A stretch of DNA of 64,000 nt. Origin: Alcaligenaceae bacterium. Lineage in GTDB: Bacteria > Pseudomonadota > Gammaproteobacteria > Burkholderiales > Burkholderiaceae_B. Both the position numbers and the translations under genes were made by a program. Where the stretch lies: positions 186,001-250,000 of the forward strand of contig JACCET010000001.1 in NCBI GenBank assembly GCA_013416405.1. Reading direction: 5' to 3'. Shown here piece after piece: positions 11,373 to 19,410 of this stretch. The first letter of the stretch is position 1. Each line of letters starts with the position of its first letter. The notes under the pieces were generated by a model. The model was not told where the DNA came from and did no database searches. It was given only the letters and a program-made list of their open reading frames with translations.

Positions 11373-11416
11373 CCATACTTCCCAATGCGGCTTAGGCCGC
11401 GCATCCAAGGCACATC

Positions 11417-12181
11417 ATGACACTAGCTATCGATCTTAACTGCGATATGGGTGAAAGTTTTGGCGCATGGAAAATGGGTCATGACGACGAGATCCTGCCT
11501 TATGTGACCTCGGCTAATATCGCCTGTAGCTACCACGCGGGTGATCCCGCCGTTATGCGTCAGACCGTGGCCGCAGCCATCAAGCATGGCGTTGCGCTGG
11601 GGGCCCATCCCGGCTTGCCCGATCTGGTTGGGTTTGGCCGCCGCAATATGGATATCAGTCCCGAGCATGCCTACGATATCGTCGTAGTGCAGATAGGCGC
11701 GCTGGCGGCTGTCGCCGCCAGCCAGGGTGGCCGCCTGCATCACGTCAAGGCGCATGGCGCCTTGTACAACATGGCTGCAAAGAATGCCCGGCTGGCATCG
11801 GCCATTGCGCAGGCGGTTCACGATGTGGATGCTTCATTGGTTTTGTATGGGCTGGCGGGCAGCGAGCTGATCCGGGCTGGAAACGCCGTCGGTTTGAAGG
11901 TAGGTCACGAGGTGTTTGCCGACCGAACCTACCAGCACGATGGGTCATTGACCCCACGCCAGCAAGCCCACGCCATGATCGAAGACCCGCAGCAATCCAT
12001 ACAGCAGGTTTTACGCATGGTGATGGATGGCAAGGTTGCTACACAGCAGGGGGAAGATATTGCGGTTCAGGCCGATACTTTGTGCCTGCACGGCGATCAG
12101 CCCGGAGCCGTGATCTTCGCGCAGGCCATACGCAAGGCGCTGCAGGAAAAAAATATATCTGTGCGCAGTGTGGGCAATTAA
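11417..12181 (+). CDS. pxpA: 5-oxoprolinase subunit A (LamB/YcsF family)
   Basis: Subunit A of the ATP-dependent prokaryotic 5-oxoprolinase PxpABC, which opens 5-oxoproline to glutamate. The 254 residues carry the family signature IDLNCDMGESFGAWKMG, the NIACSYHAGDP and HPGLPD motifs, VKAHGALYN and FADRTY. AAGG at 11407-11410 precedes ATG 11417. Subunits B and C are not adjacent; the next gene is a convergent permease, so they must be elsewhere if the enzyme is complete. Confidence 0.92.
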   Translation: MTLAIDLNCDMGESFGAWKMGHDDEILPYVTSANIACSYHAGDPAVMRQTVAAAIKHGVALGAHPGLPDLVGFGRRNMDISPEHAYDIVVVQIGALAAVAASQGGRLHHVKAHGALYNMAAKNARLASAIAQAVHDVDASLVLYGLAGSELIRAGNAVGLKVGHEVFADRTYQHDGSLTPRQQAHAMIEDPQQSIQQVLRMVMDGKVATQQGEDIAVQADTLCLHGDQPGAVIFAQAIRKALQEKNISVRSVGN

Positions 12182-12186
12182 AGGGA

Positions 12187-13344
12187 TCAGGTCTGGCGCC
12201 TGGCGAACAGGTGCACGGCCACGCCGAACACCAGTCCCCAAAATGCACTGCCTATGCCCATAAAGCTAACGCCCGATGCCGTGCATATGAAGGTGACCAG
12301 CGCGGCCTCACGGCCGCGTTCTTCCGTCAGGGCCCCAGCCAGGCTGTTGGCGATGGTGCCCAGCAGCGCAAGACCGGCAATGGCGGCGACTAGTTCGGTG
12401 GGAAAGGCCGCAAACAGGCTGACCACCGTCGCGCCGAAAATACCTGTAGCCAGATAGAACACTCCGGCCCAGATTGCCGCGCCATAGCGCCTGGCGGGAT
12501 CCGGATCTGCATCCTTGCTCATGCATATGGCAGCGGTAATGGCTGCCAGATTGAAAGAGAATCCGCCGAAAGGAGCCAACAGCAGGCCCATGCCGCCGGT
12601 CCAGCCTATAAGGGGTGATGCGGGCGTGTTGTAGCTGTTGGCGCGCAGCACGGCCAGTCCGGGAACGTTTTGTGAAGTCATGGTGACGATGAACAGCGGG
12701 ATGCCCACGCCGATCAGAGCCGACACTGAAAATTCGGGCATCATGAAGAGGGGCCGGGCGGGCGTCCAGCTCAAGGCATCAAGGTGCAGCAGTCCCAGGG
12801 CGCCCGCGCTTACCACGCCCACCGCCAGAGCCATGGGCACGGTATAACGCGGCAACCAGATGCGACCGAGCAAAAAGGTCAGGAACATCAGCCCCACCAT
12901 CAGCCACTGAGTTTGCATGGCGACGAACAAATCCATGCCAAAGCGGATCAGTATCCCCGCCAGCATGGCTGCAGCAATATGCCGGGGCATATATTGCATG
13001 AGCTTCTGGAACCAGCCCGTGACGCCGCTAAGCGTAATCAATAACGACGAAAACAGGAATACGCCTATGGCCTGGCTCATGCTCAAGCCCTGCAGGCTGG
13101 TCACCAGCAGGGCTGCTCCGGGGGTGGACCATGCGGTCAGGATCGGACTGCGATAGCGCCACGACAGCGCAATGCAGCTGGCACCCATGCCTATGCCCAG
13201 GGCCCACATCCATGAGTTCAACTCTGCAGGGGTCGCGCCCGCTGCCTGGGCCGCCTGAAAGATAATGGCCACCGAACTGGTATAGCCCACGAGAACGGCA
13301 ATAAAGCCGGCGGAAATATGCGAAATTCTGAACCAGTTGCCCAC
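12187..13344 (-). CDS. Benzoate/H+ symporter family permease (BenE-like)
   Basis: Inner-membrane permease, 385 residues with about 11-12 hydrophobic segments, of the BenE family: N-terminal ISHISAGFIAVLVGYTSSVA, then SPGAALL-like TPGAALLVTSLQG and the internal GGFSFNLAAITAAICM. Family members import benzoate with protons, but no benzoate catabolic gene is nearby, so the substrate is open. The start is GTG at 13344. It ends 5 bases from pxpA, tail to tail. Confidence 0.85.
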   Translation of the reverse strand: MGNWFRISHISAGFIAVLVGYTSSVAIIFQAAQAAGATPAELNSWMWALGIGMGASCIALSWRYRSPILTAWSTPGAALLVTSLQGLSMSQAIGVFLFSSLLITLSGVTGWFQKLMQYMPRHIAAAMLAGILIRFGMDLFVAMQTQWLMVGLMFLTFLLGRIWLPRYTVPMALAVGVVSAGALGLLHLDALSWTPARPLFMMPEFSVSALIGVGIPLFIVTMTSQNVPGLAVLRANSYNTPASPLIGWTGGMGLLLAPFGGFSFNLAAITAAICMSKDADPDPARRYGAAIWAGVFYLATGIFGATVVSLFAAFPTELVAAIAGLALLGTIANSLAGALTEERGREAALVTFICTASGVSFMGIGSAFWGLVFGVAVHLFARRQT

Positions 13345-13451
13345 GGATGACCCGACTGTTTGCGCTGTTGATCGGCAAGAAATTGATGCTGCAAAGGGAG
13401 CTATGCTAGCACTGGCAACGCGTGCTGGCTATTTCCTGCTAAGCTTGTCCA

Positions 13452-13552
13452 TTCCATTTCTAAATCAATCGTGCACTTTGTCGGCGTCGCTTGCCTTACG
13501 CTAGTAATGTCTGCGCTTTGCCTTCGCGTTCACAATTGATTTAGAAATGGAA
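13452..13552. repeat. 18-bp perfect inverted repeat around a 65-bp spacer, upstream of mgtC
   Basis: Left arm TTCCATTTCTAAATCAAT at 13452-13469 and right arm ATTGATTTAGAAATGGAA at 13535-13552 are exact reverse complements. It lies in the divergent benE-mgtC intergenic region and ends 23 bases before the mgtC start, just ahead of its ribosome-binding site AGGAG. It could be a long leader hairpin, a paired operator, or a small terminal-inverted-repeat element; no target duplication was recognised. Confidence 0.85.
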
Positions 13553-13575
13553 CTACCGGGCCTCAGGAGCAATTC

Positions 13576-14043
13576 ATGTCGATACTGGCAGAAATTTGGC
13601 AAACTGTAGCAAGCGAGTTCTCTGATATGGCGAACATACGCGATGCAACCATTATCGTGTTGCGCCTGCTTGTCGCTGTCGCGCTTGGAGCGGTGATAGG
13701 CTACGAGCGTGAGCTGCGGGGGAAAGCCGCGGGGCTGCGCACCCACATGATGGTTTCCCTGGGATGCGCCATGTTCGTGCTGGTTCCAGTTACTTCCGGC
13801 ATGGAGGCTCCCGAAGTAAGTCGCGTCATGCAGGGCATCATTTCGGGAATAGGATTTCTTGGTGCCGGGGCCATTCTCAAGCAGGGCAACATGCAGGAAG
13901 TGAAAGGCCTGACCACCGCCGCCAGCATCTGGGTTGCGGCGGCGGTTGGCGTTGCCGCAGGCTACGGGCGGGAAGCCACTGCGGTTGCCAGCACCATCAT
14001 TGCACTTTTTGTGCTGTCGGCTGTTGCACGCATGGAAAAGTAA
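13576..14043 (+). CDS. mgtC: MgtC/SapB family protein
   Basis: Small inner-membrane protein of 155 residues with four to five hydrophobic segments. Family motifs GAVIGYERELRGKAAGLRTH and GIGFLGAGAIL are intact, as are the late TTAASIWVAAAVGVAAGYG segments. MgtC proteins limit F-type ATP synthase and support growth in low magnesium or in macrophages in several bacteria; the longer C-terminal domain of Salmonella MgtC is absent here. AGGAG precedes ATG 13576. A 101-bp inverted-repeat element sits directly upstream. Confidence 0.9.
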   Translation: MSILAEIWQTVASEFSDMANIRDATIIVLRLLVAVALGAVIGYERELRGKAAGLRTHMMVSLGCAMFVLVPVTSGMEAPEVSRVMQGIISGIGFLGAGAILKQGNMQEVKGLTTAASIWVAAAVGVAAGYGREATAVASTIIALFVLSAVARMEK

Positions 14044-14137
14044 ACGATTTAATGATCTCAACTCTATTTGCTGCGTCGCGTCAATCGGCGGATAATGATT
14101 GCTTCTGGCCTCTGGCCAATTCCCGCCCAGCCAATTC

Positions 14138-16039
14138 ATGAGCAGCAACAATAGCAAGAATTCAGATCATTCCAACAAGCTGAGTCCTGGCATGGCAATG
14201 CTTATCGGAGCATTGGGTGTGGTTTTTGGCGACATCGGTACCAGCCCCTTATATGCCATCAAGGTTTCCCTATCCGGATTTGCTTCGCTGGGCGAAGCTC
14301 AAATATTGGGCGTGCTGTCACTGCTTTTCTGGCTGCTGACGCTGGTGGTTTCGATAAAATATGTAGTCTGCATAATGCAGGCGGATAACCAGGGCGAAGG
14401 CGGCGTGTTGGCCCTTATGCAGCTTGCTATTGCCAAGCTGGAAGGTCGGCAAAGGTGGGTATATATCACCTTGGGCCTGATCGGCGCAGCCCTGTTTTAT
14501 GGCGACAGTGTCATCACGCCAGCCATATCCGTGATGTCCGCGATTGAGGGCCTGCGCATCGCCTCCGACCAACTGGATGCGTGGGTCATTCCCTTATCCT
14601 TGCTGGTGCTTGCCAGCCTCTTTGCAATACAGCCCTACGGTACCGGCACCATGGGCAGGCTGTTTGGTCCGATTATGCTGGTCTGGTTTCTTGTCATAGG
14701 TTTGCTTGGTCTGTGGCGAACGGTACAGACACCGCAGATTCTTCAAGCGCTTAATCCTGTTTGGGCTATACAATTTGTGTCTGAAGCACCCTTGGAAGTG
14801 TTTCTGTTGCTGGGTGCCATTGTGCTTTCCATAACCGGTGCCGAGACGCTTTATGTCGATATGGGCCATTTTGGCCGCCGCGCCATCCGGCGAGTATGGT
14901 TTGGCCTGGTCATGCCATGCCTGGTGTTTGCTTATTTTGGACAAGGGGCACTGCTGTTGCATGATCCATCCGCCATCAGGAATCCATTTTTCCTGCTGGC
15001 ACCCAATGCACTGTTATTACCCCTGTTGATCCTGGCCACCATTGCGGCAATTATTGCTTCTCAGGCTGTTATTGCGGGCGCATTTTCCATTACCCGCCAG
15101 GCGGTGCAACTAGGCTATTGGCCCCGCATGCAAATTGAGCACACCTCGGCCAGCACGGAAGGGCAAATCTACCTGCCCCGGGTGAATTCCTTGCTCTTTC
15201 TGGCCGTTATGGCACTGGTTCTCGGATTCGGCTCATCCGATAGCCTGGCTCATGCTTACGGCTTCGCTGTGACCGGCACCATGCTCATGACTTCCTTGCT
15301 GGCGTTCAGGGTGCTGCCGCTGCGTTCCAGCGGTTTCAAACGCCTGTTGTGGCTGGTGGGCCTGACCCTGTTCCTGATAATAGACGTTCTGCTGTTTTCG
15401 TCCAATACCATGAAGATCACCCAGGGCGGGTGGTTGCCACTGGGCATAGCGGCAGTGATATTCACGCTGATGATTAACTGGAGTCTTGGTCGTGAAAAAC
15501 TGCATAAGGCGCTATCCGATGAACATCATTCTTTGGCCGAGTTCATGCAAGGCCTTGAGGACTATCCACCGCTGCGGGTGCCCGGCACCGCCGTTTTCAT
15601 GAGCATGATCTATGGCACGGTACCACCGGCGCTATTGCACAACCTGAAACACAATAAGATTCTGCACGAACAAGTGCTGTTTGTAACGGTCGAGACGGCC
15701 AGGGGGCCTTATGTGCCCTTGCACGAGCGCTACGAAGTCGAGCAGCTCAATCATTCGAGCTGGCAAGTCAGGGCAACCTGGGGCTTCAAGCAAGAACCAA
15801 ATGTGCCCCAGATGCTTCAGCAACTGGGCCAGGACATGCCGGCGATAAATCTTGAGCCCTTGCACATCTCATATTTCATGTCCCGGCAAACCGTGCTTGT
15901 GGTTCGCAAGCTGCCATTGTTCGCACGCCTGCAGCGACGCATATTTGCATTTATGGCACGTAATGCCACGCGCAGCACGCGGTTCTATAAAATACCGCCC
16001 AATCGTGTCGTGGAAATGGGTATGCAACAAGAGATCTAG
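14138..16039 (+). CDS. kup: Low-affinity potassium uptake protein Kup
   Basis: KUP/HAK/KT family potassium-proton symporter, 633 residues from ATG 14138; a TTG at 14099 would add 13 residues unlike the family. The N-terminus GVVFGDIGTSPLYAIK is the hallmark motif, followed by about 12 membrane segments (GDSVITPAISVMSAIEGL, GAETLYVDMGHFG, GNTMKITQGGW-like NTMKITQGGWLP) and a cytoplasmic C-terminal domain. It stands 94 bases after mgtC and 8 before crcB, forming an ion-handling group. Confidence 0.94.
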   Translation: MSSNNSKNSDHSNKLSPGMAMLIGALGVVFGDIGTSPLYAIKVSLSGFASLGEAQILGVLSLLFWLLTLVVSIKYVVCIMQADNQGEGGVLALMQLAIAKLEGRQRWVYITLGLIGAALFYGDSVITPAISVMSAIEGLRIASDQLDAWVIPLSLLVLASLFAIQPYGTGTMGRLFGPIMLVWFLVIGLLGLWRTVQTPQILQALNPVWAIQFVSEAPLEVFLLLGAIVLSITGAETLYVDMGHFGRRAIRRVWFGLVMPCLVFAYFGQGALLLHDPSAIRNPFFLLAPNALLLPLLILATIAAIIASQAVIAGAFSITRQAVQLGYWPRMQIEHTSASTEGQIYLPRVNSLLFLAVMALVLGFGSSDSLAHAYGFAVTGTMLMTSLLAFRVLPLRSSGFKRLLWLVGLTLFLIIDVLLFSSNTMKITQGGWLPLGIAAVIFTLMINWSLGREKLHKALSDEHHSLAEFMQGLEDYPPLRVPGTAVFMSMIYGTVPPALLHNLKHNKILHEQVLFVTVETARGPYVPLHERYEVEQLNHSSWQVRATWGFKQEPNVPQMLQQLGQDMPAINLEPLHISYFMSRQTVLVVRKLPLFARLQRRIFAFMARNATRSTRFYKIPPNRVVEMGMQQEI

Positions 16040-16047
16040 GAAAAATA

Positions 16048-16428
16048 ATGAACTATCTACTTGTGTTTGTGGGCGCTGGGTTGGGGGGGGTGGCACGGCA
16101 CGGCATCGGCAGTACGTTTCTAAAAATGGCGGGGCAGGGTGGATTCCCGTTTGCCACCCTGGCTATCAATATTGTGGGTTCGCTGCTGATAGGTGCCCTG
16201 GTGGTGCTGGTGTCCCAATATAGCGGGCTACCGCGACATACCCAATTATTTCTGGCCACCGGTGTGCTGGGTGGCTTCACTACCTTTTCTACATTCTCCC
16301 TGGAAACCGTATTATTGCTGCACAGGGGGCAACTTATGGCAGCTACGATGTATGTGCTGGTTTCCATCATTGCCGCAGTCGGTGGCCTGGCATGGGTCAT
16401 GCACCTCGCAAAATTCAAGATGGCATGA
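16048..16428 (+). CDS. crcB: Fluoride exporter CrcB
   Basis: Dual-topology fluoride channel, 126 residues with four membrane helices. Motifs seen: GAGLGGVARHG at the N-terminus, NIVGSLLIGAL and GFTTFSTFSLE. The ATG follows the kup stop by 8 bases with AGGA overlapping that stop, so it is probably cotranscribed with kup. No fluoride riboswitch fits in the gap. A run of eight G at 16084-16091 lies inside the gene. Confidence 0.95.
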   Translation: MNYLLVFVGAGLGGVARHGIGSTFLKMAGQGGFPFATLAINIVGSLLIGALVVLVSQYSGLPRHTQLFLATGVLGGFTTFSTFSLETVLLLHRGQLMAATMYVLVSIIAAVGGLAWVMHLAKFKMA

Positions 16429-16544
16429 CGGGGCGGCCATGTTTTGCAGGCCAAGTGCAAAGTCGTTATGGTTTACCTTTAGGGCTTTTGATAAGCGATA
16501 AGCTTAGAATCAGTGGGTTCGCCTCAGTGGCATGGAGCAATTAG

Positions 16545-16865
16545 ATGAAAATAAAGAAAACAGAGCAATCCTCGGAAGGCAAGTTGGGTGCGTTGCGATC
16601 ACGGCTTCCGGGCGTGCCAGAAATACAAATCGACGAACGCGGAAAATTAACTGCCCAGGTCACAGCGTGGGTTCCTGACGACAAAGGCAATGCCGAGCAA
16701 CTGCAGGTCGTACTTACAGACGGCGACATCGAACGCCTCCTGGCCAGTCTGGCCAATCCCAAAAGCCCAGAGCTGGCTGCGGTGGTCGGCAAGCTTATGG
16801 GCGAGAACTTAAGAAGCATACTCAGGCTAAGCGCTTTAGGAGCAGGAACCGCCTTGCTTGATTGA
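16545..16865 (+). CDS. Conserved hypothetical protein, 106 aa
   Basis: Not recognised as a named family. A soluble 106-residue protein with a charged Lys/Glu N-terminus, a central beta-rich stretch (LTAQVTAWVPDD) and a C-terminal helical half ending ILRLSALGAGTALLD. No signal peptide or metal motif. The frame is clean and its codon use is like its neighbours. It overlaps nothing and is followed by a small lipoprotein gene with its own promoter-like element. Confidence 0.65.
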   Translation: MKIKKTEQSSEGKLGALRSRLPGVPEIQIDERGKLTAQVTAWVPDDKGNAEQLQVVLTDGDIERLLASLANPKSPELAAVVGKLMGENLRSILRLSALGAGTALLD

Positions 16866-16908
16866 TGCCAGGAGCCTGGCCGCAGTGCCGTAGTCACAGG
16901 CAAGAATC

Positions 16909-16917
16909 TGCTATAAA
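16909..16917 (+). promoter_or_regulatory. Extended -10 promoter for the small lipoprotein gene
   Basis: TGCTATAAA at 16909-16917 fits an extended -10 and lies 31 bases before the lipoprotein ATG at 16949. Confidence 0.45.
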
Positions 16918-16948
16918 AGTGGCTATGGCAACTACAGAGTCGGGAATA

Positions 16949-17200
16949 ATGTCCATTCGAACAATCAGCCGCTGCAGCCTGGTGCTGGGTCTTGCCACAC
17001 TTGTTTCCGCTTGCTCCATGCTGGGTTTTGGCGATTCGAGTGACGGGACTGCGCAAACCAGCAATGCATGCAAATGGAACCGTAGCAGCTGTATGTATGA
17101 AGGTCGCTACGAGGCAGGTGAAAGGGATTACGCCGAAGAGGAAGCCCGGCGCCTTAATCAGGCCTCGGCTGCCAAACTGCGTCGTAATGCTGTCAGGTGA
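16949..17200 (+). CDS. Small lipoprotein, 83 aa, unknown function
   Basis: Predicted lipoprotein: residues 1-22 form a signal with lipobox VSAC (Cys22). The mature part is short, has two Cys (in CKWNRSSCMYEGRY) and a charged helix GERDYAEEEARRLNQASAAK. Upstream in-frame starts at 16862 and later would destroy the signal peptide, so ATG 16949 with CGGGA ahead of it is preferred. No known family recognised; probably periplasmic or outer-membrane anchored. LysR follows after 21 bases. Confidence 0.7.
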   Translation: MSIRTISRCSLVLGLATLVSACSMLGFGDSSDGTAQTSNACKWNRSSCMYEGRYEAGERDYAEEEARRLNQASAAKLRRNAVR

Positions 17201-17221
17201 CACCTTGGTAAAAGGCGTCAA

Positions 17222-18118
17222 ATGGACTTGAGGCAACTCGAATCCTTTGTTTATGTTGCTGAGTTGGGCAGTTTCACGCAGGCTGCCACGGTGCTTGGTA
17301 TAGGACAATCCGCCCTGAGCCGGCAGGTACGTCGCCTTGAAGTAGAGCTCAGGCAACCACTGTTCTACCGCAACGGGCGCGGGGTCAGCCTTACTGAAGC
17401 GGGTAAACGCCTATTGGCCCATGGACGCCTAATCCAGAAGCAATTTGAACATGCGCGTCACGACGTTGAGGACTCGCGCGGCAGTCCACTGGGGCGTGTG
17501 ACGATAGGATTTCCCCATGCGGTAGGGCGTGCAGTGTGCTCCCCTTTTGTTAAAGAGTTCCGTAGCCGCTTTCCCAAGGCAAACTTATGCCTTACCGAAG
17601 GCTTGACCATACATTTGTACGAATGGCTGCTTTCTGGCCGTATTGATATCGCCCTGTTGCACGACCCTGTGCCGTCGCCGAGCCTGGATATCAAACCTCT
17701 GCGCGAGGATCACCTGCTGGTGCTGAGTCAGCGCAGAACCATGCAGCCAGCCATTGCACCGCCTATACATCTAAGAGATATTGCAGAACTGCCTCTTATT
17801 ATGCCTTGTCGGCCACATTCCTTGCGCATGATGGTTGAAACAAAGCTGGCCAATATGGGGCTAAAGCCCATTATCGTGCTTGAGGTTGATTCCGTATCCA
17901 CTATTGTCAAGCTCGTTGCCGAGGGTGAGGGTTACGCAATCGCTACGCGACATGCTGTCGCGGCAAGTGATGCTCAGGGTCACTTACAGAGTCAGCGCAT
18001 TATCAAACCGAGCCTGGGCAGTGTACTGGCACTGGCCACGTCGGCCGAGCGCCCCCTAACGACACTGGTTCAGCGGACCAGTGAGCTGCTCCAGGAAATC
18101 CTGACCGACGGCGGTTGA
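17222..18118 (+). CDS. LysR-family transcriptional regulator
   Basis: 298 residues: N-terminal winged helix-turn-helix (MDLRQLESFVYVAELGSFTQ, then AATVLGIGQSALSRQVRRLE) and a C-terminal LysR substrate-binding domain. AAAGGC precedes ATG 17222. Lying before a Bug receptor gene and a LigJ-like hydratase on the same strand, it probably controls them; the effector is not visible but may be a di- or tricarboxylate. A 7-bp inverted repeat at 18223-18239 is a candidate target. Confidence 0.92.
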   Translation: MDLRQLESFVYVAELGSFTQAATVLGIGQSALSRQVRRLEVELRQPLFYRNGRGVSLTEAGKRLLAHGRLIQKQFEHARHDVEDSRGSPLGRVTIGFPHAVGRAVCSPFVKEFRSRFPKANLCLTEGLTIHLYEWLLSGRIDIALLHDPVPSPSLDIKPLREDHLLVLSQRRTMQPAIAPPIHLRDIAELPLIMPCRPHSLRMMVETKLANMGLKPIIVLEVDSVSTIVKLVAEGEGYAIATRHAVAASDAQGHLQSQRIIKPSLGSVLALATSAERPLTTLVQRTSELLQEILTDGG

Positions 18119-18222
18119 AATCTTTGCCATTGATGGCGCTGACGGGTATTTCGTCTACACGGACACGCAAATATTGTCATGGATAAAGGCGAGGCAGCCA
18201 AGCTATGCATTTCAGGAATATC

Positions 18223-18239
18223 AGCTAGGTGGCCTAGCT
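18223..18239. promoter_or_regulatory. Inverted repeat before the Bug receptor gene
   Basis: AGCTAGG-tgg-CCTAGCT, 7-bp arms, 117 bases before the receptor start in the 238-base lysR-receptor gap. It has no T run, so an operator is more likely than a terminator. Nothing else was recognised in the gap. Confidence 0.4.
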
Positions 18240-18356
18240 CCTTCTTCAATAGTCCCGGCCCAGATTAGTATGGTTTCGTCGTCATCCATGGCGGCCTGCT
18301 GTGATATTTGCAGGTTGCCGTAAAACTTGTGCATAAGAAGATGAAGGAGACATTCC

Positions 18357-19337
18357 ATGAACAAAAACTTAAGTCGTATGCTAGGGGTCGTAGCGCTGGG
18401 ATCCGTGGCTGCGTTTGGACTGGTGGCGCCGGCCAGTTCCGCCTATCCCGAGAAACCCATTACGCTGATTGTGCCGTTCCCGCCGGGGGGAGCGGTTGAT
18501 ACACTGGGACGCATTTTTGCAGACAGCATCAGCACACAGACAGGCCAGCCCGTTGTCGTAGAGAATCGTGCGGGTGCAAACGGCAATATCGGAACAGAGG
18601 CGGTCGTCCGGTCGGCTCCTGATGGCTACACCGTATTGATTGGTGCTAACGGGCTGGCAACCAATCCTGCGATTTATCCCGGCCGTTCATTTAACGAAGT
18701 CAAAGATTTAGCGCCTGTAGCATATGTGGGTTATGCCCCATTGATACTCGTGACGGCCTACGACTCGCCATACAAGAGCTTCGATGATTTACTCAAGGCA
18801 GCCAAGGCTGAGCCTGACGCTATCACATTTGCGACGTCGGGTAGTGGCAGTGCGCCCCATCTGGCTTCGGAATTACTCAAACTGACAAGCAAGACCGAGA
18901 TGCTGCATGTGCCCTACAAGGGTGGGTCGCCTGCCAAGCTTGACCTTGTTACCGGGCGGGTTTCATTCATGTTTTTGAATCCACTTGAGGCTGTTCCGCA
19001 AGTCGAGGCCAAGAAGCTGCGGGCGCTAGTAGTTGATAGCCCTGAGCGTATAGCGCAACTGCCCGACGTTCCTACGGCAACGGAGTTGGGTTATTCCGAC
19101 CTCGAGGCTAAAGTCTGGTGGGGGTTCATGGTGCCAAAAGGTACGCCGGCAGAGACGGTCACCCAGCTTAATCTTTATATCAACAACGCACTGCAAGACA
19201 AACAGGTGCAAGGTAAGCTGGAAAAAATGGCGGTCATCATAGGGGGTGGCTCCGTCCAGGAATACGAACAATACTTTCATGATCAGGTCGAAAAATGGGC
19301 GCGCGTCGTGAAAGAAGCAGGGCTTGCCACCCACTGA
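18357..19337 (+). CDS. Bug-family (TctC-like) tripartite tricarboxylate transporter receptor
   Basis: Periplasmic solute receptor, 326 residues with a Sec signal (residues 1-29, ending PASSA) and the family start YPEKPITLIVPFPPGGAVDT. The motifs VVENRAGANGNIG and FATSGSGSAPHL are typical of Bug receptors. A good ribosome-binding site (AAGGAGAC) precedes ATG 18357. No TctA/TctB membrane partners are next to it, which is common in Alcaligenaceae, where many Bug genes are orphans. With the following hydratase gene it suggests uptake of an aromatic-derived or multi-carboxyl acid. Confidence 0.93.
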   Translation: MNKNLSRMLGVVALGSVAAFGLVAPASSAYPEKPITLIVPFPPGGAVDTLGRIFADSISTQTGQPVVVENRAGANGNIGTEAVVRSAPDGYTVLIGANGLATNPAIYPGRSFNEVKDLAPVAYVGYAPLILVTAYDSPYKSFDDLLKAAKAEPDAITFATSGSGSAPHLASELLKLTSKTEMLHVPYKGGSPAKLDLVTGRVSFMFLNPLEAVPQVEAKKLRALVVDSPERIAQLPDVPTATELGYSDLEAKVWWGFMVPKGTPAETVTQLNLYINNALQDKQVQGKLEKMAVIIGGGSVQEYEQYFHDQVEKWARVVKEAGLATH

Positions 19338-19358
19338 TCTGGTTCTCACTGTCTAACT

Positions 19359-19384
19359 AGGCTGGCCGGTGGGCCAGCCTTTTG
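19359..19384 (+). terminator. Terminator after the Bug receptor gene
   Basis: Perfect 9-bp stem AGGCTGGCC (19359-19367) and GGCCAGCCT (19372-19380) with loop GGTG and TTTGATT after it. Some read-through to the next gene, 31 bases on, is likely because no new promoter is obvious. Confidence 0.8.
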
Positions 19385-19410
19385 ATTAATGTTCGATAAA
19401 GTAGGTAAGC

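Noticed and set aside
12187-13344. Benzoate degradation cluster
   Set aside because: Only the BenE-like permease is present; no ben or cat genes are within the window.
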